Origin: Streptomyces sp. CB00455
GTDB taxonomy: Bacteria; Actinomycetota; Actinomycetes; Streptomycetales; Streptomycetaceae
Direction: 5' to 3'
NCBI RefSeq assembly: GCF_001905445.1
Contig: NZ_LIVQ01000003.1
Span: 993,445-1,057,444, forward strand
DNA: 64,000 nucleotides
Part shown: positions 39,461 to 47,824 of the stretch, in pieces
Position numbering within the stretch: position 1 is the first letter of the stretch
How the letters are laid out: every line of letters starts with the position of its first letter
Notes under the pieces: generated by a model
What the model was told of the DNA's origin: nothing
Seen by the model: only the letters and a program-made list of their open reading frames with translations
Database searches by the model: none
Program-made: the position numbers and the translations under genes

Positions 39461-39846
39461 TGGAGATGGCGGGAATCGAACCCGCGTCCAACGGTGCAGA
39501 AGCAGGGCTTCTCCGAGCGCAGTCCGCTGCGCTTTTCTCAGCCCCGGAGATCACACGGACAAGTCTCCGACGGGCTCAGTCACTGTTTGGTTTCCCTCCA
39601 GCCCCCGTGACCGGGGTTAGAGGTTTAGATCCCTAATTGACGCCAGGATCCGGACCGGGACCACTTCCGGGCTGACGCTCCTCACAGAGGCTTCAGCTCA
39701 CTGTTATTAGGCAGCGAGGGTGAAGCGGGAGTTATCGCTCTTGGAGTTGGCGATTATTGTTTGCGACATGTGGTTAGCGAGATCATTGCCGCTTCCTCGG
39801 CTCGCTTCCCCTGCATCGACATCCGCTGTCGAAACCGATCATCCCC
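39461..39846 (-). ncRNA. ssrA: tmRNA (transfer-messenger RNA)
   Basis: A 386-base RNA on the minus strand. The 5' end GGGGATG pairs with CATCTCC at the 3' end to form the tRNA-Ala-like acceptor stem (one G-U pair); the T arm reads GCGGGTTCGATTCCCGC, and A73 is the discriminator. The CCA is not encoded. The tag frame (complement of 39707-39751) reads ANSKSDNSRFTLAA then TAA TAA. SmpB is encoded just upstream, 103 bases away. Together they rescue stalled ribosomes and mark nascent proteins for degradation. Confidence 0.96.
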
Positions 39847-39949
39847 ATGTTTTTCACGCTGTTCAGTTGGTCTTGCACGAGCAGCCCCACCCGCGAACGG
39901 GTGGTGCTGACGCCATGGTACGCGAAGTGGACCACCGCGTGCCAGACGA

Positions 39950-40435
39950 TTAAACCGTACCGCGCTGCTTGCGGCGGATCGCCGAGATCGCCCGGTTCGT
40001 CTCGCGGGTGTCCTGCTTCTCCCGGAGCGTCTGCCGCTTGTCGTACTCCTTCTTGCCCTTCGCCAGCGCGATCTCCACCTTCGCACGGCCGTCCTTGAAG
40101 TACAGGGACAGGGGCACGACCGTGTGACCGGTCTCCTCCGACTTGCGCGCCAGCTTGTCGATCTCCTCGCGGTGCATGAGGAGCTTGCGCTTGCGCCGGG
40201 CACTGTGGTTCGTCCAGGTGCCCTGGCTGTACTCCGGCACGTGGACGTTGTACAGCCAGGCCTCGCCGCCCTCCACCGACACGAAGCCGTCGACCAGCGA
40301 GGCCCGCCCCTGCCGCATCGACTTGACCTCGGTCCCCGTGAGCACGAGTCCGCACTCGTAGGTGTCGAGGATCGTGTAGTCGTGCCGCGCCTTCTTGTTC
40401 TGCGCGATCAGCTTGCGCCCTTTTTCCTTAGCCAT
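39950..40435 (-). CDS. smpB: SsrA-binding protein SmpB
   Basis: A 161-residue OB-fold protein that binds the tRNA-like domain of tmRNA and positions it in the decoding centre. Family motifs: IAQNKKARHDYTILDTYECG, GTEVKSMRQGRASLVD, YSQGTWTNHSARRKRKLLMH, and the basic C-terminal tail (KGKKEYDKRQTLREKQ) that becomes helical on the ribosome. It precedes ssrA on the same strand. The gene follows the S41 protease gene with an 18-base gap, so ftsE-ftsX-S41-smpB-ssrA run in one direction. Confidence 0.97.
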   Translation of the reverse strand: MAKEKGRKLIAQNKKARHDYTILDTYECGLVLTGTEVKSMRQGRASLVDGFVSVEGGEAWLYNVHVPEYSQGTWTNHSARRKRKLLMHREEIDKLARKSEETGHTVVPLSLYFKDGRAKVEIALAKGKKEYDKRQTLREKQDTRETNRAISAIRRKQRGTV

Positions 40436-40453
40436 AGTGCGGTCATTTTCGCA

Positions 40454-41656
40454 CTACGGACCCACCCCGAGGCCACCCAATACCTTCGCGGCCCGCTCCT
40501 CGACGCCCTCGCCCGCCGTCAGGTCCGGCGTGATGCCGCTGCCGTCCAGGCTGCGGCCCCCCGGAGTGCGGTAGGTGCCCACCGTCAGCTCGGCCACCGA
40601 GCCGTCGGGGAGCTCCGTCGGCATCTGCACCGAACCCTTGCCGAAGGTCCGGCTGCCGACCGCCACCGCCCGGCCCCGGTCCTGGAGGGCGCCGGTCACC
40701 AGCTCGGCCGCGCTCATCGTGCCGCCGTCCACCAGGGTGACCAGCGGCCGCGCCGTGTCCCCGCCCGGGGCCGCGTACAGGGCGCGCTCGTCGCCCCGTA
40801 CGTCGTAGGTCGCCACGAGCCCGCCGTCGAGGAAGGCGGAAGCCACCGACACGGCCTCGGCGACCAGCCCGCCCGGGTTGCCCCGCAGATCGAGCATGAC
40901 GCCGGCGCCCGGCGGCGCCGCACGGACGGCGGCCTTGACGCGCTCGCCCGAACCACGGGTGAAGGAGGCGACCTTGATGACGGTGACCCCGCCCGCGAGC
41001 TGTCGTACCGTCACCGGCTCGGTGCGCAGCTCCTCGCGGCGGACGGTCTCGGTGAGCCCGGCGCCGTCGCGGCTCAGGTTCAGCACGACGGGGGTGCCGG
41101 CCGTGCCGCGCAGCAGGGCGGTCACCTCGGCGACCGCGAGGCCCGTGACGGCGCGCCCGTCGACGCTCAGCAGCCGGTCCCCGGCACGCAGGCCGGCCCG
41201 CGCGGCGGGGCTGCCGGGCTGGATCCTCTCGACCTCGATCAATCCGTCCCGGCCGCGCCCGGTCCAGAGCCCGACGCCGGTCCAGCGGCCGTCGAGGTCC
41301 TCGGCGAAAGCGGCGTACTCGCCCCGGTCGTAGACGGTGCCCCAGCGGTCGCCGCTGCGGCTGACGACCTCCTGGGCGGCCTTCTTGCCGGACTTCCCCT
41401 CGGCGACGGCCTCGGCCGCGGCGCGTGCCACGGCCTCGCGGTCGGCGGTCCCGGCCGTGCGGGAGCCTCCTGCGGTGCCCGCGGCCGGGCCCGCGCCCGT
41501 CGCCGTGCGGGCGGCCGGGGCGACCGTGGCGCTCTCCTGCGGGTGCCAGCAACCGGTACCCGCGGCAGTGCCGACGGCAGCGAGGAAGGCCAACGTCAGA
41601 GCGGCCCCGCGACGCAGGTCGCGGGGCCGGAGACAGAAGGCGGGCAGACCCGGCAT
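40454..41656 (-). CDS. exported S41 C-terminal-processing protease with PDZ domain
   Basis: A 400-residue protein with an N-terminal signal or anchor (residues 18-35, GAALTLAFLAAVGTAAGTGC, where GTGC might also serve as a lipobox-like site). A PDZ domain follows (about 120-200: GLIEVERIQPGSPAARAGL, GDRLLSVDGRAV). The tail-specific protease domain has the catalytic Ser in GGTMSAAELV and Lys in SRTFGKGSVQ. It degrades or trims exported proteins. It lies between ftsX and smpB, an order typical of Streptomyces. Confidence 0.92.
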   Translation of the reverse strand: MPGLPAFCLRPRDLRRGAALTLAFLAAVGTAAGTGCWHPQESATVAPAARTATGAGPAAGTAGGSRTAGTADREAVARAAAEAVAEGKSGKKAAQEVVSRSGDRWGTVYDRGEYAAFAEDLDGRWTGVGLWTGRGRDGLIEVERIQPGSPAARAGLRAGDRLLSVDGRAVTGLAVAEVTALLRGTAGTPVVLNLSRDGAGLTETVRREELRTEPVTVRQLAGGVTVIKVASFTRGSGERVKAAVRAAPPGAGVMLDLRGNPGGLVAEAVSVASAFLDGGLVATYDVRGDERALYAAPGGDTARPLVTLVDGGTMSAAELVTGALQDRGRAVAVGSRTFGKGSVQMPTELPDGSVAELTVGTYRTPGGRSLDGSGITPDLTAGEGVEERAAKVLGGLGVGP

Positions 41657-41723
41657 GGCGCCGAGTCTAGGTCAAGCCCCGCGCCGGTACGGATCGTTGA
41701 CCGGACCGCTCGCGGGGCGCTCG

Positions 41724-42686
41724 TCACACCTTCAGGTACTTGCGCAACGCGAGGAAGGCGGCCATGGAGGGCATCAGCAGGCCGATGAAGAGGACGTACG
41801 GCAGCTTGGCGAGGACCGACGTCCACCCCATGAAGTCGATGAGCTGGATCTTGTCCCGGAGCTCGAAGCCGTGGTCGATCACGAAGTACTGGCCCGAGAC
41901 CAGCATGGCGCAGGCGAGGAAGGCGCCGATGAGGCCGGCGACGGCGGCCTCCATGATGAAGGGGACCTGGATGTAGAAGCTGGAGGCGCCCACCAGCCGC
42001 ATGATCCCCGTCTCACGCCTGCGGCTGAAGGCGGAGACGCGCACCGTGTTGACGATCAGCAGCAGTGCCACGATCAGCATGATCAGCATGATGCCGAGGG
42101 CCGCGATGTTGACGTAGTTGAGGATCCCGAAGAGCGCGTCGATCGCCTGGCGCTGGTCGTCGACGGTGTGGATGCCGTCCCGGCCGGCGAAGGCGGAGGT
42201 GACGACCTTGTACTTCTCCGGGTCCTTGAGCTTGACCCGGAAGGACTCCTGCATCTGGTCGGGGGTGATGGAGGAGGCCAGGGCGGTGTGGCCGTACTGC
42301 TCCTGGTAGTGCTTGTAAGCCTCGTCCGCCGACTCGTAGGCGACGGACTTCACCAGGGACATCTGCTTGAGCTCGGCCTCGATCTGCTTCTTCTGCTCGT
42401 CGGTCACCGCGCCCTTGCGGCAGGTGGCGACGCCCAGGTCGCCCGAGCCGGCCGTCTTGTCGGCGGCCTCGGTGGCCTGCTCGGCGTCCTGCTTGTTGCA
42501 GAGGTAGATCGAGACGTTGGCCTTGTCGTACCAGTAGCCCTTCATCCGGCTGACCTGCTCGCGCATGAGCAGGGAGCCGCCGAAGAGGGCCAGCGAGAGG
42601 GCCACGGAGATGATGACCGCGAAGGTCATGGTGAGATTGCGACGGAGACCGACGCCGATCTCCGACATGACGAACTGGGCGCGCAT
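41724..42686 (-). CDS. ftsX: cell division membrane protein FtsX
   Basis: A 320-residue ABC-like membrane protein. TM1 (LTMTFAVIISVALSLALFG, residues 18-36) is followed by an extracytoplasmic domain of about 150 residues with two cysteines (SIYLCNKQ, VATCRKG) that probably pair. Then come TM2-TM4 (IAALGIMLIMLIVALLLIV, MEAAVAGLIGAFLACAML, YVLFIGLLMPSMAAFLAL). FtsX couples cytoplasmic FtsE to activation of peptidoglycan hydrolases (RipC/NlpC-P60 types in actinobacteria). It lies 17 bases downstream of ftsE in an operon. Confidence 0.97.
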   Translation of the reverse strand: MRAQFVMSEIGVGLRRNLTMTFAVIISVALSLALFGGSLLMREQVSRMKGYWYDKANVSIYLCNKQDAEQATEAADKTAGSGDLGVATCRKGAVTDEQKKQIEAELKQMSLVKSVAYESADEAYKHYQEQYGHTALASSITPDQMQESFRVKLKDPEKYKVVTSAFAGRDGIHTVDDQRQAIDALFGILNYVNIAALGIMLIMLIVALLLIVNTVRVSAFSRRRETGIMRLVGASSFYIQVPFIMEAAVAGLIGAFLACAMLVSGQYFVIDHGFELRDKIQLIDFMGWTSVLAKLPYVLFIGLLMPSMAAFLALRKYLKV

Positions 42687-42703
42687 TGCGTCTCAGGGAC
42701 CTT

Positions 42704-43393
42704 TCAGTGCTGGTAGCCGTAGACGCCGCGCGACTGGTCGCGCACGAGTCGGCCCTGTTCGAGTTCGATGACGCGCTTGCGCATCTGGTCGACGATCTGC
42801 TGGTCGTGTGTGGCCATGATCACCGTGGTGCCGGTCCGGTTGATCCGGTCCAGCAGCTTCATGATCCCGACGGAGGTCTGCGGGTCGAGGTTGCCCGTGG
42901 GCTCGTCCGCGATCAGCAGGGCGGGCCGGTTGACGAAGGCGCGGGCGATGGCCACGCGCTGCTGCTCGCCGCCGGAGAGCTCGCCGGGCATCCGGGCCTC
43001 CTTGCCGCCCAGTCCGACCAGCTCCAGGACCTGCGGGACGGCCTTGCGGATCTCACCCCGCGGCTTGCCGATGACCTCCTGCGCGAAGGCGACGTTCTCG
43101 GCCACCGTCTTGTTGGGCAGCAGGCGGAAGTCCTGGAAGACCGTCCCCAGCTGGCGCCGCATCTGCGGGACCTTCCAGTTGGAGAGCTTGGCGAGGTCCT
43201 TGCCCAGGACGTGCACCTGGCCGTGGCTCGCCCGCTCCTCGCGCAGGACGAGCCGCAGGAAGGTGGACTTGCCGGAGCCGGAGGAGCCGACCAGGAAGAC
43301 GAACTCGCCCTTCGCGATGTCGAGGGAGACATCTCTGAGTGCGGGGCGGCTTTGCTTCGGGTAGGACTTGGAGACGCTGTCGAATCGGATCAC
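42704..43393 (-). CDS. ftsE: cell division ATP-binding protein FtsE
   Basis: A 229-residue ABC ATPase from GTG 43393 (MIRFDSVSKSYPKQSRPAL). Walker A GSSGSGKSTFLRL, signature LSGGEQQRVAIARAF, Walker B LLIADEPTGNLDP and the H-loop IMATHDQQ are all intact. It pairs with FtsX to regulate cell-wall hydrolysis at division sites. First gene of the ftsE-ftsX-S41-smpB run. Confidence 0.97.
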   Translation of the reverse strand: MIRFDSVSKSYPKQSRPALRDVSLDIAKGEFVFLVGSSGSGKSTFLRLVLREERASHGQVHVLGKDLAKLSNWKVPQMRRQLGTVFQDFRLLPNKTVAENVAFAQEVIGKPRGEIRKAVPQVLELVGLGGKEARMPGELSGGEQQRVAIARAFVNRPALLIADEPTGNLDPQTSVGIMKLLDRINRTGTTVIMATHDQQIVDQMRKRVIELEQGRLVRDQSRGVYGYQH

Positions 43394-43561
43394 GGGTGCA
43401 CCACGGTCGCCGGGAGTAGGTGTGCGTGACCATACGCGAACGCGCGGGAGGTGGGGACCCGGCCTCCGGAGTTGCCCGTTTTATCCCCGCCTCGGGGATG
43501 GTCCGGACCGCGATTGCCCGGACGGGCCGCGCCGAATGTCGGCGGAGCTGGCACAGTGGTA

Positions 43562-43585
43562 GTGGGGAACGCTCTCGTTCCCCAC
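43562..43585 (+). promoter_or_regulatory. hairpin in the leader of the zinc-ribbon gene
   Basis: Perfect 10-bp inverted repeat GTGGGGAACG / CGTTCCCCAC with a CTCT loop, 41 bases before the zinc-ribbon ATG. It is followed by a tandem TTGTATGAG-like duplication. It lies in the 233-base divergent region between ftsE and this gene. Confidence 0.5.
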
Positions 43586-43626
43586 AGCGTTGTATGAGTT
43601 GTATGAGGGGACGAGAGGAGGAGCGC

Positions 43627-43818
43627 ATGACATATGACCGGCTCGTGTGCGCGAACTGCGCCGCACCCGTCAGCCAGGGCCGCTGCCCTGTGTGCCGGGC
43701 GAACCGGGAGCGCCTCCAGCAGGAGGGCCCCTTCTCCGGCCTGAATCCCGTGGCGCTCATCGCGCTCATGGTGGTCCTCGTGGCAGCTCTGGTACTGGTG
43801 GCCCAGCAGACCGCCTAG
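43627..43818 (+). CDS. small zinc-ribbon membrane protein
   Basis: A 63-residue protein with a strong ribosome binding site (GAGGAG, four bases upstream). Two CxxC pairs form a zinc ribbon (VCANCAAP and RCPVCRANR). One C-terminal transmembrane helix follows (NPVALIALMVVLVAALVLVA). The N-terminal ribbon is probably cytoplasmic. Conserved in Streptomyces between ftsE and prfB as far as I recall; function unknown. Confidence 0.85.
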   Translation: MTYDRLVCANCAAPVSQGRCPVCRANRERLQQEGPFSGLNPVALIALMVVLVAALVLVAQQTA

Positions 43819-43858
43819 GGCGGTGGCGGGGCTCGCGCCGCGTACCGATCAGACCCGG

Positions 43859-43907
43859 CACGGCAGAGGGGCCCGGACACCACTGGTGTCCGGGCCCCTC
43901 TGCCGTG
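43859..43907. terminator. very long perfect hairpin between convergent genes
   Basis: A 24-bp perfect inverted repeat with a single central base: arms start CACGGCAGAGGGGCCCGGAC and are mirrored from 43884 to 43907. It separates the plus-strand zinc-ribbon gene from the minus-strand prfB, so it should terminate both. Confidence 0.9.
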
Positions 43908-43925
43908 TGCCGTGCGCGGGTGCGC

Positions 43926-45035
43926 CTACGCGGTCTGCTCCTGCTGCTTGCGCCAGCGGATACCGGCCTCCAGGAAGCCGTCGATCTCGCCGTCGAGCAC
44001 CGCCTGCGGGTTGCCGACCTCGAACTCAGTCCGCAGGTCCTTGACCATCTGGTACGGGTGCAGGACGTAGGACCGCATCTGGTTGCCCCAGGAGCTGCCG
44101 CCGTCCTTGAGGGCGTCCATCCTGGCCTGCTCCTCCTGGCGGCGCCGCTCCAGCAGCTTGGCCTGGAGGACGTTCATGGCGCTGGCCTTGTTCTGGATCT
44201 GCGAGCGCTCGTTCTGGCAGGAGACCACGATGCCGGTCGGCAGGTGCGTGATGCGCACCGCGGAGTCGGTGGTGTTGACGCCCTGGCCGCCGGGGCCGGA
44301 GGCGCGGTACACGTCGATGCGCAGTTCGCCCTCGTCGATGTCGACGTGGTCGCTGGACTCGACGACCGGCAGCACCTCGACGCCCGCGAAGGAGGTCTGG
44401 CGGCGGCCCTGGTTGTCGAAGGGCGAGATGCGCACCAGGCGGTGCGTGCCCTGCTCGACGGAGAGGGTGCCGTAGGCGTACGGGGCCTTGACGACGAAGG
44501 TGGTCGACTTGATGCCGGCCTCTTCCGCGTAGGAGGTCTCGTAGATCTCGGTGGGGTAGCCGTGGCGCTCTGCCCAGCGCAGGTACATGCGCTGGAGGCG
44601 CTCGGCGAAGTCGGAGGCGTCCACGCCGCCGGCCTCGGCGCGGATGTTGACCAGGGCCTCGCGCTCGGCGTACTCGCCGGAGAGCAGGGTCCGGACCTCC
44701 ATCTCGTCCAGCGCCTTGCGGACGGAGACCAGCTCGGCCTCCGCCTCGGCGAGGGTGTCCGCGTCCTCCATCTCCTGGGCCAGCTCGAAGAGGACCGCGA
44801 GGTCGTCGATGCGGCCGCGCAGGCTCTCGGTCTTGCGGACCTCTGCCTGGAGGTGCGAAAGCTTGCTCGTGATCTTCTGGGCGGCCTCCGGGTCGTCCCA
44901 CAGGGACGGCGCGGCGGCCTGCTCCTCGAGCACGGCGATATCTGCCCTCAGCTTGTCGAGGTCCAGGACGGCCTCGATCGACCCCATGGTCGAGGAGAGG
45001 GACTTCAGCTCTTCGGAAACATCGACGACTGCCAC
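43926..45035 (-). CDS. prfB: peptide chain release factor 2
   Basis: A 369-residue class I release factor from GTG 45035. The SPF codon-recognition tripeptide (residues 204-206, VRISPFDNQG), which reads UGA/UAA, and the catalytic GGQ loop (249-251, SGPGGQGVNTTD) are both present. No in-frame UGA and no slippery CUU-UGA site occur near codon 26, so the autoregulatory frameshift of E. coli prfB is absent, as is usual for actinobacteria. Convergent with the zinc-ribbon gene across a strong hairpin. Confidence 0.97.
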   Translation of the reverse strand: MAVVDVSEELKSLSSTMGSIEAVLDLDKLRADIAVLEEQAAAPSLWDDPEAAQKITSKLSHLQAEVRKTESLRGRIDDLAVLFELAQEMEDADTLAEAEAELVSVRKALDEMEVRTLLSGEYAEREALVNIRAEAGGVDASDFAERLQRMYLRWAERHGYPTEIYETSYAEEAGIKSTTFVVKAPYAYGTLSVEQGTHRLVRISPFDNQGRRQTSFAGVEVLPVVESSDHVDIDEGELRIDVYRASGPGGQGVNTTDSAVRITHLPTGIVVSCQNERSQIQNKASAMNVLQAKLLERRRQEEQARMDALKDGGSSWGNQMRSYVLHPYQMVKDLRTEFEVGNPQAVLDGEIDGFLEAGIRWRKQQEQTA

Positions 45036-45126
45036 GGGTCCAGCGTAGCCGGTCCCCGGGGGGCGCCGTCCGGGCAGGCCGGATCACCCGTACTGATGAC
45101 GCTCCGCACGGGCGTACGCTCACCGT

Positions 45127-45216
45127 ATGACCGTTCACCTCGTCAAGCGCCGCCATGTGGACCACATGCGTGTCACGACGACGAGCTGTCTGCCGCCGGA
45201 CCATCCCCAAGCCTGA
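45127..45216 (+). CDS. short Cys-containing leader peptide
   Basis: A 29-residue open frame from ATG 45127 to TGA 45214-45216. It contains RRHVDHMRV followed by SCLPPDH. The pattern Arg-Arg-His-Val-Asp, Arg-Val, then a late Cys is what I recall from short actinobacterial leader peptides that sense cysteine or sulfur supply by ribosome stalling. It starts 92 bases after the divergent prfB start and ends 132 bases before the oxygenase ATG, a spacing long enough for attenuator structures. I see GC-rich self-complementary sequence there but no clear terminator with a T-run. Confidence 0.55.
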   Translation: MTVHLVKRRHVDHMRVTTTSCLPPDHPQA

Positions 45217-45348
45217 TCCACCCCGATCCGACTTGGTCCTGTACGCGGCCCAGCGGCTCCGGCGCCACCCCTGCCGGCGGCCTCCCCCTCCGCGGCCCCG
45301 CCACCTCGCAGGGGCACAGGACCCCGTGACATCCGAAACGGAGCCGTC

Positions 45349-46350
45349 ATGCCGTCCGCGCACTCCACCCTCCCCGTCCTCGACCTCTCCCAGGCGGACG
45401 ACCCGGCCCGGCGGGCCGGCTTCCTGAAGCAGCTGCACGCCGCAGCCCGGGACACCGGGTTCCTGCACCTCACCGGGCACGGCGTCACCGCCGCCGAGAG
45501 TGCCCGCATCCTGGAGCTGAGCAGGGCCTTCTTCGCACTCCCGGAGGCCGACCGGCTGGCCGTGAGCAACCTGAACTCCCCGCACTTCCGCGGCTACACC
45601 CGCATCGGCCACGAGCTGACCGGCGGTGCCAGCGACTGGCGGGACCAGCTGGACGTCGGAGCGGAGCGGCCGGCGCTCGCGGTGGGGCCGGACGACCCGC
45701 AGTACCTGTGGCTGGAGGGCCCGAACCAGTGGCCGGCGGCCCTGCCGCAGCTGCGTCCCGTGGTCCTGGAGTGGCAGTCGCGTCTGGCGGCCGTGGCCCA
45801 CCGGCTGCTCCAGGAGCTGCTGGCCTCGATCGGCGCCCCGGCGGACTTCTTCGACGCCGCCTTCGACCGGCCCCACCTGCACACCAAGCTGATCCGCTAC
45901 CCGGGATCCGCCCCTAGCGGCGCGGGCCAGGGCGTCGGCGCGCACAAGGACTACGGCTTCCTGACGCTGCTGCTCCAGGACTCGGTGGGCGGACTCCAGG
46001 TGGTCCGGGACGGGGGCTACCTGGACGTGCCGCCGCTGCCGGGGGCGTTCGTGGTCAACCTGGGCGAGCTGCTGGAGATCGCGACCGAGGGCTACCTGAC
46101 GGCGACCGACCACCGGGTGGTGAGCCCGCCGGGATCGGTGGAGCGGTATTCGGTGCCGTTCTTCTACAACCCGCGCCTGGACGCGGTGGTGGAGACGGTG
46201 CCGGGCGACTACCTGCGCTCGGCGCCGGGGATCGCGCACGACGCCTCGAACCCGCTGCACGCGGAGTACGGCCGCAACGAACTGAAGGGCTGGGTCCGCG
46301 CCCACCCGTCGGTGGCCCGCCGCTGGCACCCGGACCTCGTCCCGGCATAG
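45349..46350 (+). CDS. 2-oxoglutarate/Fe(II) oxygenase, isopenicillin-N-synthase-like
   Basis: A 333-residue enzyme of the DIOX_N plus 2OG-FeII_Oxy family. The iron ligands are His199, Asp201 (GAHKDYGFLTLLLQD) and His255 (TATDHRVVSP); Arg266-x-Ser268 (VERYSVPFF) fits the 2-oxoglutarate-binding RxS motif, which argues for a true 2OG enzyme. The N-terminal LPVLDLSQAD and DTGFLHLTGHGV match the family. The substrate is unknown; plant and bacterial relatives act on amino acids, gibberellins or other small molecules. The leader peptide at 45127 may control it. Confidence 0.9.
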   Translation: MPSAHSTLPVLDLSQADDPARRAGFLKQLHAAARDTGFLHLTGHGVTAAESARILELSRAFFALPEADRLAVSNLNSPHFRGYTRIGHELTGGASDWRDQLDVGAERPALAVGPDDPQYLWLEGPNQWPAALPQLRPVVLEWQSRLAAVAHRLLQELLASIGAPADFFDAAFDRPHLHTKLIRYPGSAPSGAGQGVGAHKDYGFLTLLLQDSVGGLQVVRDGGYLDVPPLPGAFVVNLGELLEIATEGYLTATDHRVVSPPGSVERYSVPFFYNPRLDAVVETVPGDYLRSAPGIAHDASNPLHAEYGRNELKGWVRAHPSVARRWHPDLVPA

Positions 46351-46357
46351 GCGCCGC

Positions 46358-46386
46358 TGCCGCCGGGGGCCGGGCCCCCGGCGGCA
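46358..46386. terminator. bidirectional terminator between the oxygenase and pkaB genes
   Basis: Perfect 14-bp inverted repeat TGCCGCCGGGGGCC / GGCCCCCGGCGGCA around one central G, eight bases past the oxygenase stop and 32 bases past the pkaB stop. Confidence 0.85.
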
Positions 46387-46417
46387 TACGCCCTAGCCGG
46401 AGCGGCGCCCGCGGCGG

Positions 46418-47665
46418 CTACGGCCTGGCCGGGACCGACTGCTTGCTGTCCTGCGGGGGCGGGGTGTCGTCGCCGGAGGCGACCAGCCAGGCGCCCAGTC
46501 CGACGGCCGCCGCCAGCGCCACCGCGGAGGCCGACATGACCAGGCGCCGCTTGCGGGCGGCCTCGGCCCGGTGCCGGGCCGAGCCGGGCCGGTGACCGCC
46601 CGCCGGACGCGGGACCCGGGCGGTGCCGAGGGCGCCGCCCGCCAGCTCGTCCGGACCCGGCACCCGCATCGAGGTGTGCGTGTCCCGGTTGGAGTCGGTC
46701 GCCGAGCCCGGCACCAGCGGGACGACGCCCCGCCGCCGGACGGGCTCGGCCGCCGGTTCCTCCGTGGTTTCCTGCTCGCTCTCCGCGTCGTCCGGCTCGT
46801 CCACGTCCAGCGGCGGCATCCCGGCCAGCAGCGGCAGCAGGTCCCGCAGCCGGGCCGACAGCTCCGACGCCCGCAGCCGTGAGGCGGGCGCCTTCGCGAG
46901 GCACTGCACCATCAGCTGCCAGAGCTCGTCGGGGATGCCGGGCAGCGGGACGACCGTCTCCGTCACGTGCCGGCGCAGCACCGCGCCCGGGTGACCGCCG
47001 CCGAAGGGGGTGAAACCGGCCAGCAGCTCGTACAGGACGGTGGCCAGGGCGTATATGTCGACCGCCGCGCGCGGGGGCAGGCCCTCGACGATTTCCGGCG
47101 CCAGGTAGTCCGGGGTTCCGATGATCCGCGTGGTGGGGGCCGCGGAGCGTCCCGCGGAAGCCCGGCGCGGGGAGTCGATCAGCTTGGCCACGCCGAAGTC
47201 GGTCAGGAGCGCCGGATGCGAACCGCCCGGTCCCAGCGGCCCCTGCATGTCCAGCAGGACGTTCTCGGGCTTGACGTCGCGGTGGACCACCCCGGCCGCG
47301 TGCGCCGCCGCCAGCGCGTCCGCGACGTCCGCGACGATGGCCACGGCCGCCTCGGGGGCCAGCCGGCGCTCACGGTCGAGGCGCGTGCGCAGGTCCGTAC
47401 CGCGTACGAGGTCCATGACGAGGGCGAGGTCGTTGCCGTCCACGACGAGGTCGCGGACGGAGACGACGTGCGGATGGTCGAGGCCGAGCAGCGCACTGCG
47501 CTCCTGGACGAACCGTCCGACCAGCTCCTGGTCCGAGGCGAGGTCCTCGCGCAGCAGTTTGACGGCGACGGGCCCGTCAGGCCCCTCGCCCAGCCACACC
47601 GTGCCCGCGCTGCCGCGCCCCAGGATCTGGTGCGCGGTGTACCGGCTGCCGATCTTCCGTGCCAC
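46418..47665 (-). CDS. pkaB: Hanks-type Ser/Thr protein kinase PkaB
   Basis: A 415-residue membrane kinase. Start GTG 47665 (VARKIGSRYTAHQILGRGSA) follows GGGAGC. Kinase domain residues 8-275: Gly loop GRGSAGTVW, Lys36 (VAVKLL), HRD 128-130 (VVHRDVKPEN), DFG 156-158, GTPDYLAPE in the activation segment. A charged juxtamembrane region precedes one TM helix (about 383-405, MSASAVALAAAVGLGAWLVA) and a short outside tail. Size, topology and position next to pkaA and prfB match PkaB of Streptomyces coelicolor (about 417 residues). Confidence 0.93.
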   Translation of the reverse strand: MARKIGSRYTAHQILGRGSAGTVWLGEGPDGPVAVKLLREDLASDQELVGRFVQERSALLGLDHPHVVSVRDLVVDGNDLALVMDLVRGTDLRTRLDRERRLAPEAAVAIVADVADALAAAHAAGVVHRDVKPENVLLDMQGPLGPGGSHPALLTDFGVAKLIDSPRRASAGRSAAPTTRIIGTPDYLAPEIVEGLPPRAAVDIYALATVLYELLAGFTPFGGGHPGAVLRRHVTETVVPLPGIPDELWQLMVQCLAKAPASRLRASELSARLRDLLPLLAGMPPLDVDEPDDAESEQETTEEPAAEPVRRRGVVPLVPGSATDSNRDTHTSMRVPGPDELAGGALGTARVPRPAGGHRPGSARHRAEAARKRRLVMSASAVALAAAVGLGAWLVASGDDTPPPQDSKQSVPARP

Positions 47666-47824
47666 GACTGCTCCCTCAGCGGCTGGCGTACGCACCAAAG
47701 CTACGCGGCCGGGTGGGCGTTGGAGGCCAGCAGGGGGCCGGATTCGCGGCGACCTCCACTTCTGCGGGCGAAATCACGTCCCAGAAGTCGACAAATCCAC
47801 GAACTCGGCCTTACGGGGTCCTTT

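Noticed and set aside
39754..40203. Open frames within and across the tmRNA/smpB region
   Set aside because: They overlap a well-supported structural RNA and smpB in other frames.
43926..45035. Programmed frameshift in prfB
   Set aside because: The reading frame is continuous, with no in-frame UGA or slippery site near the start.
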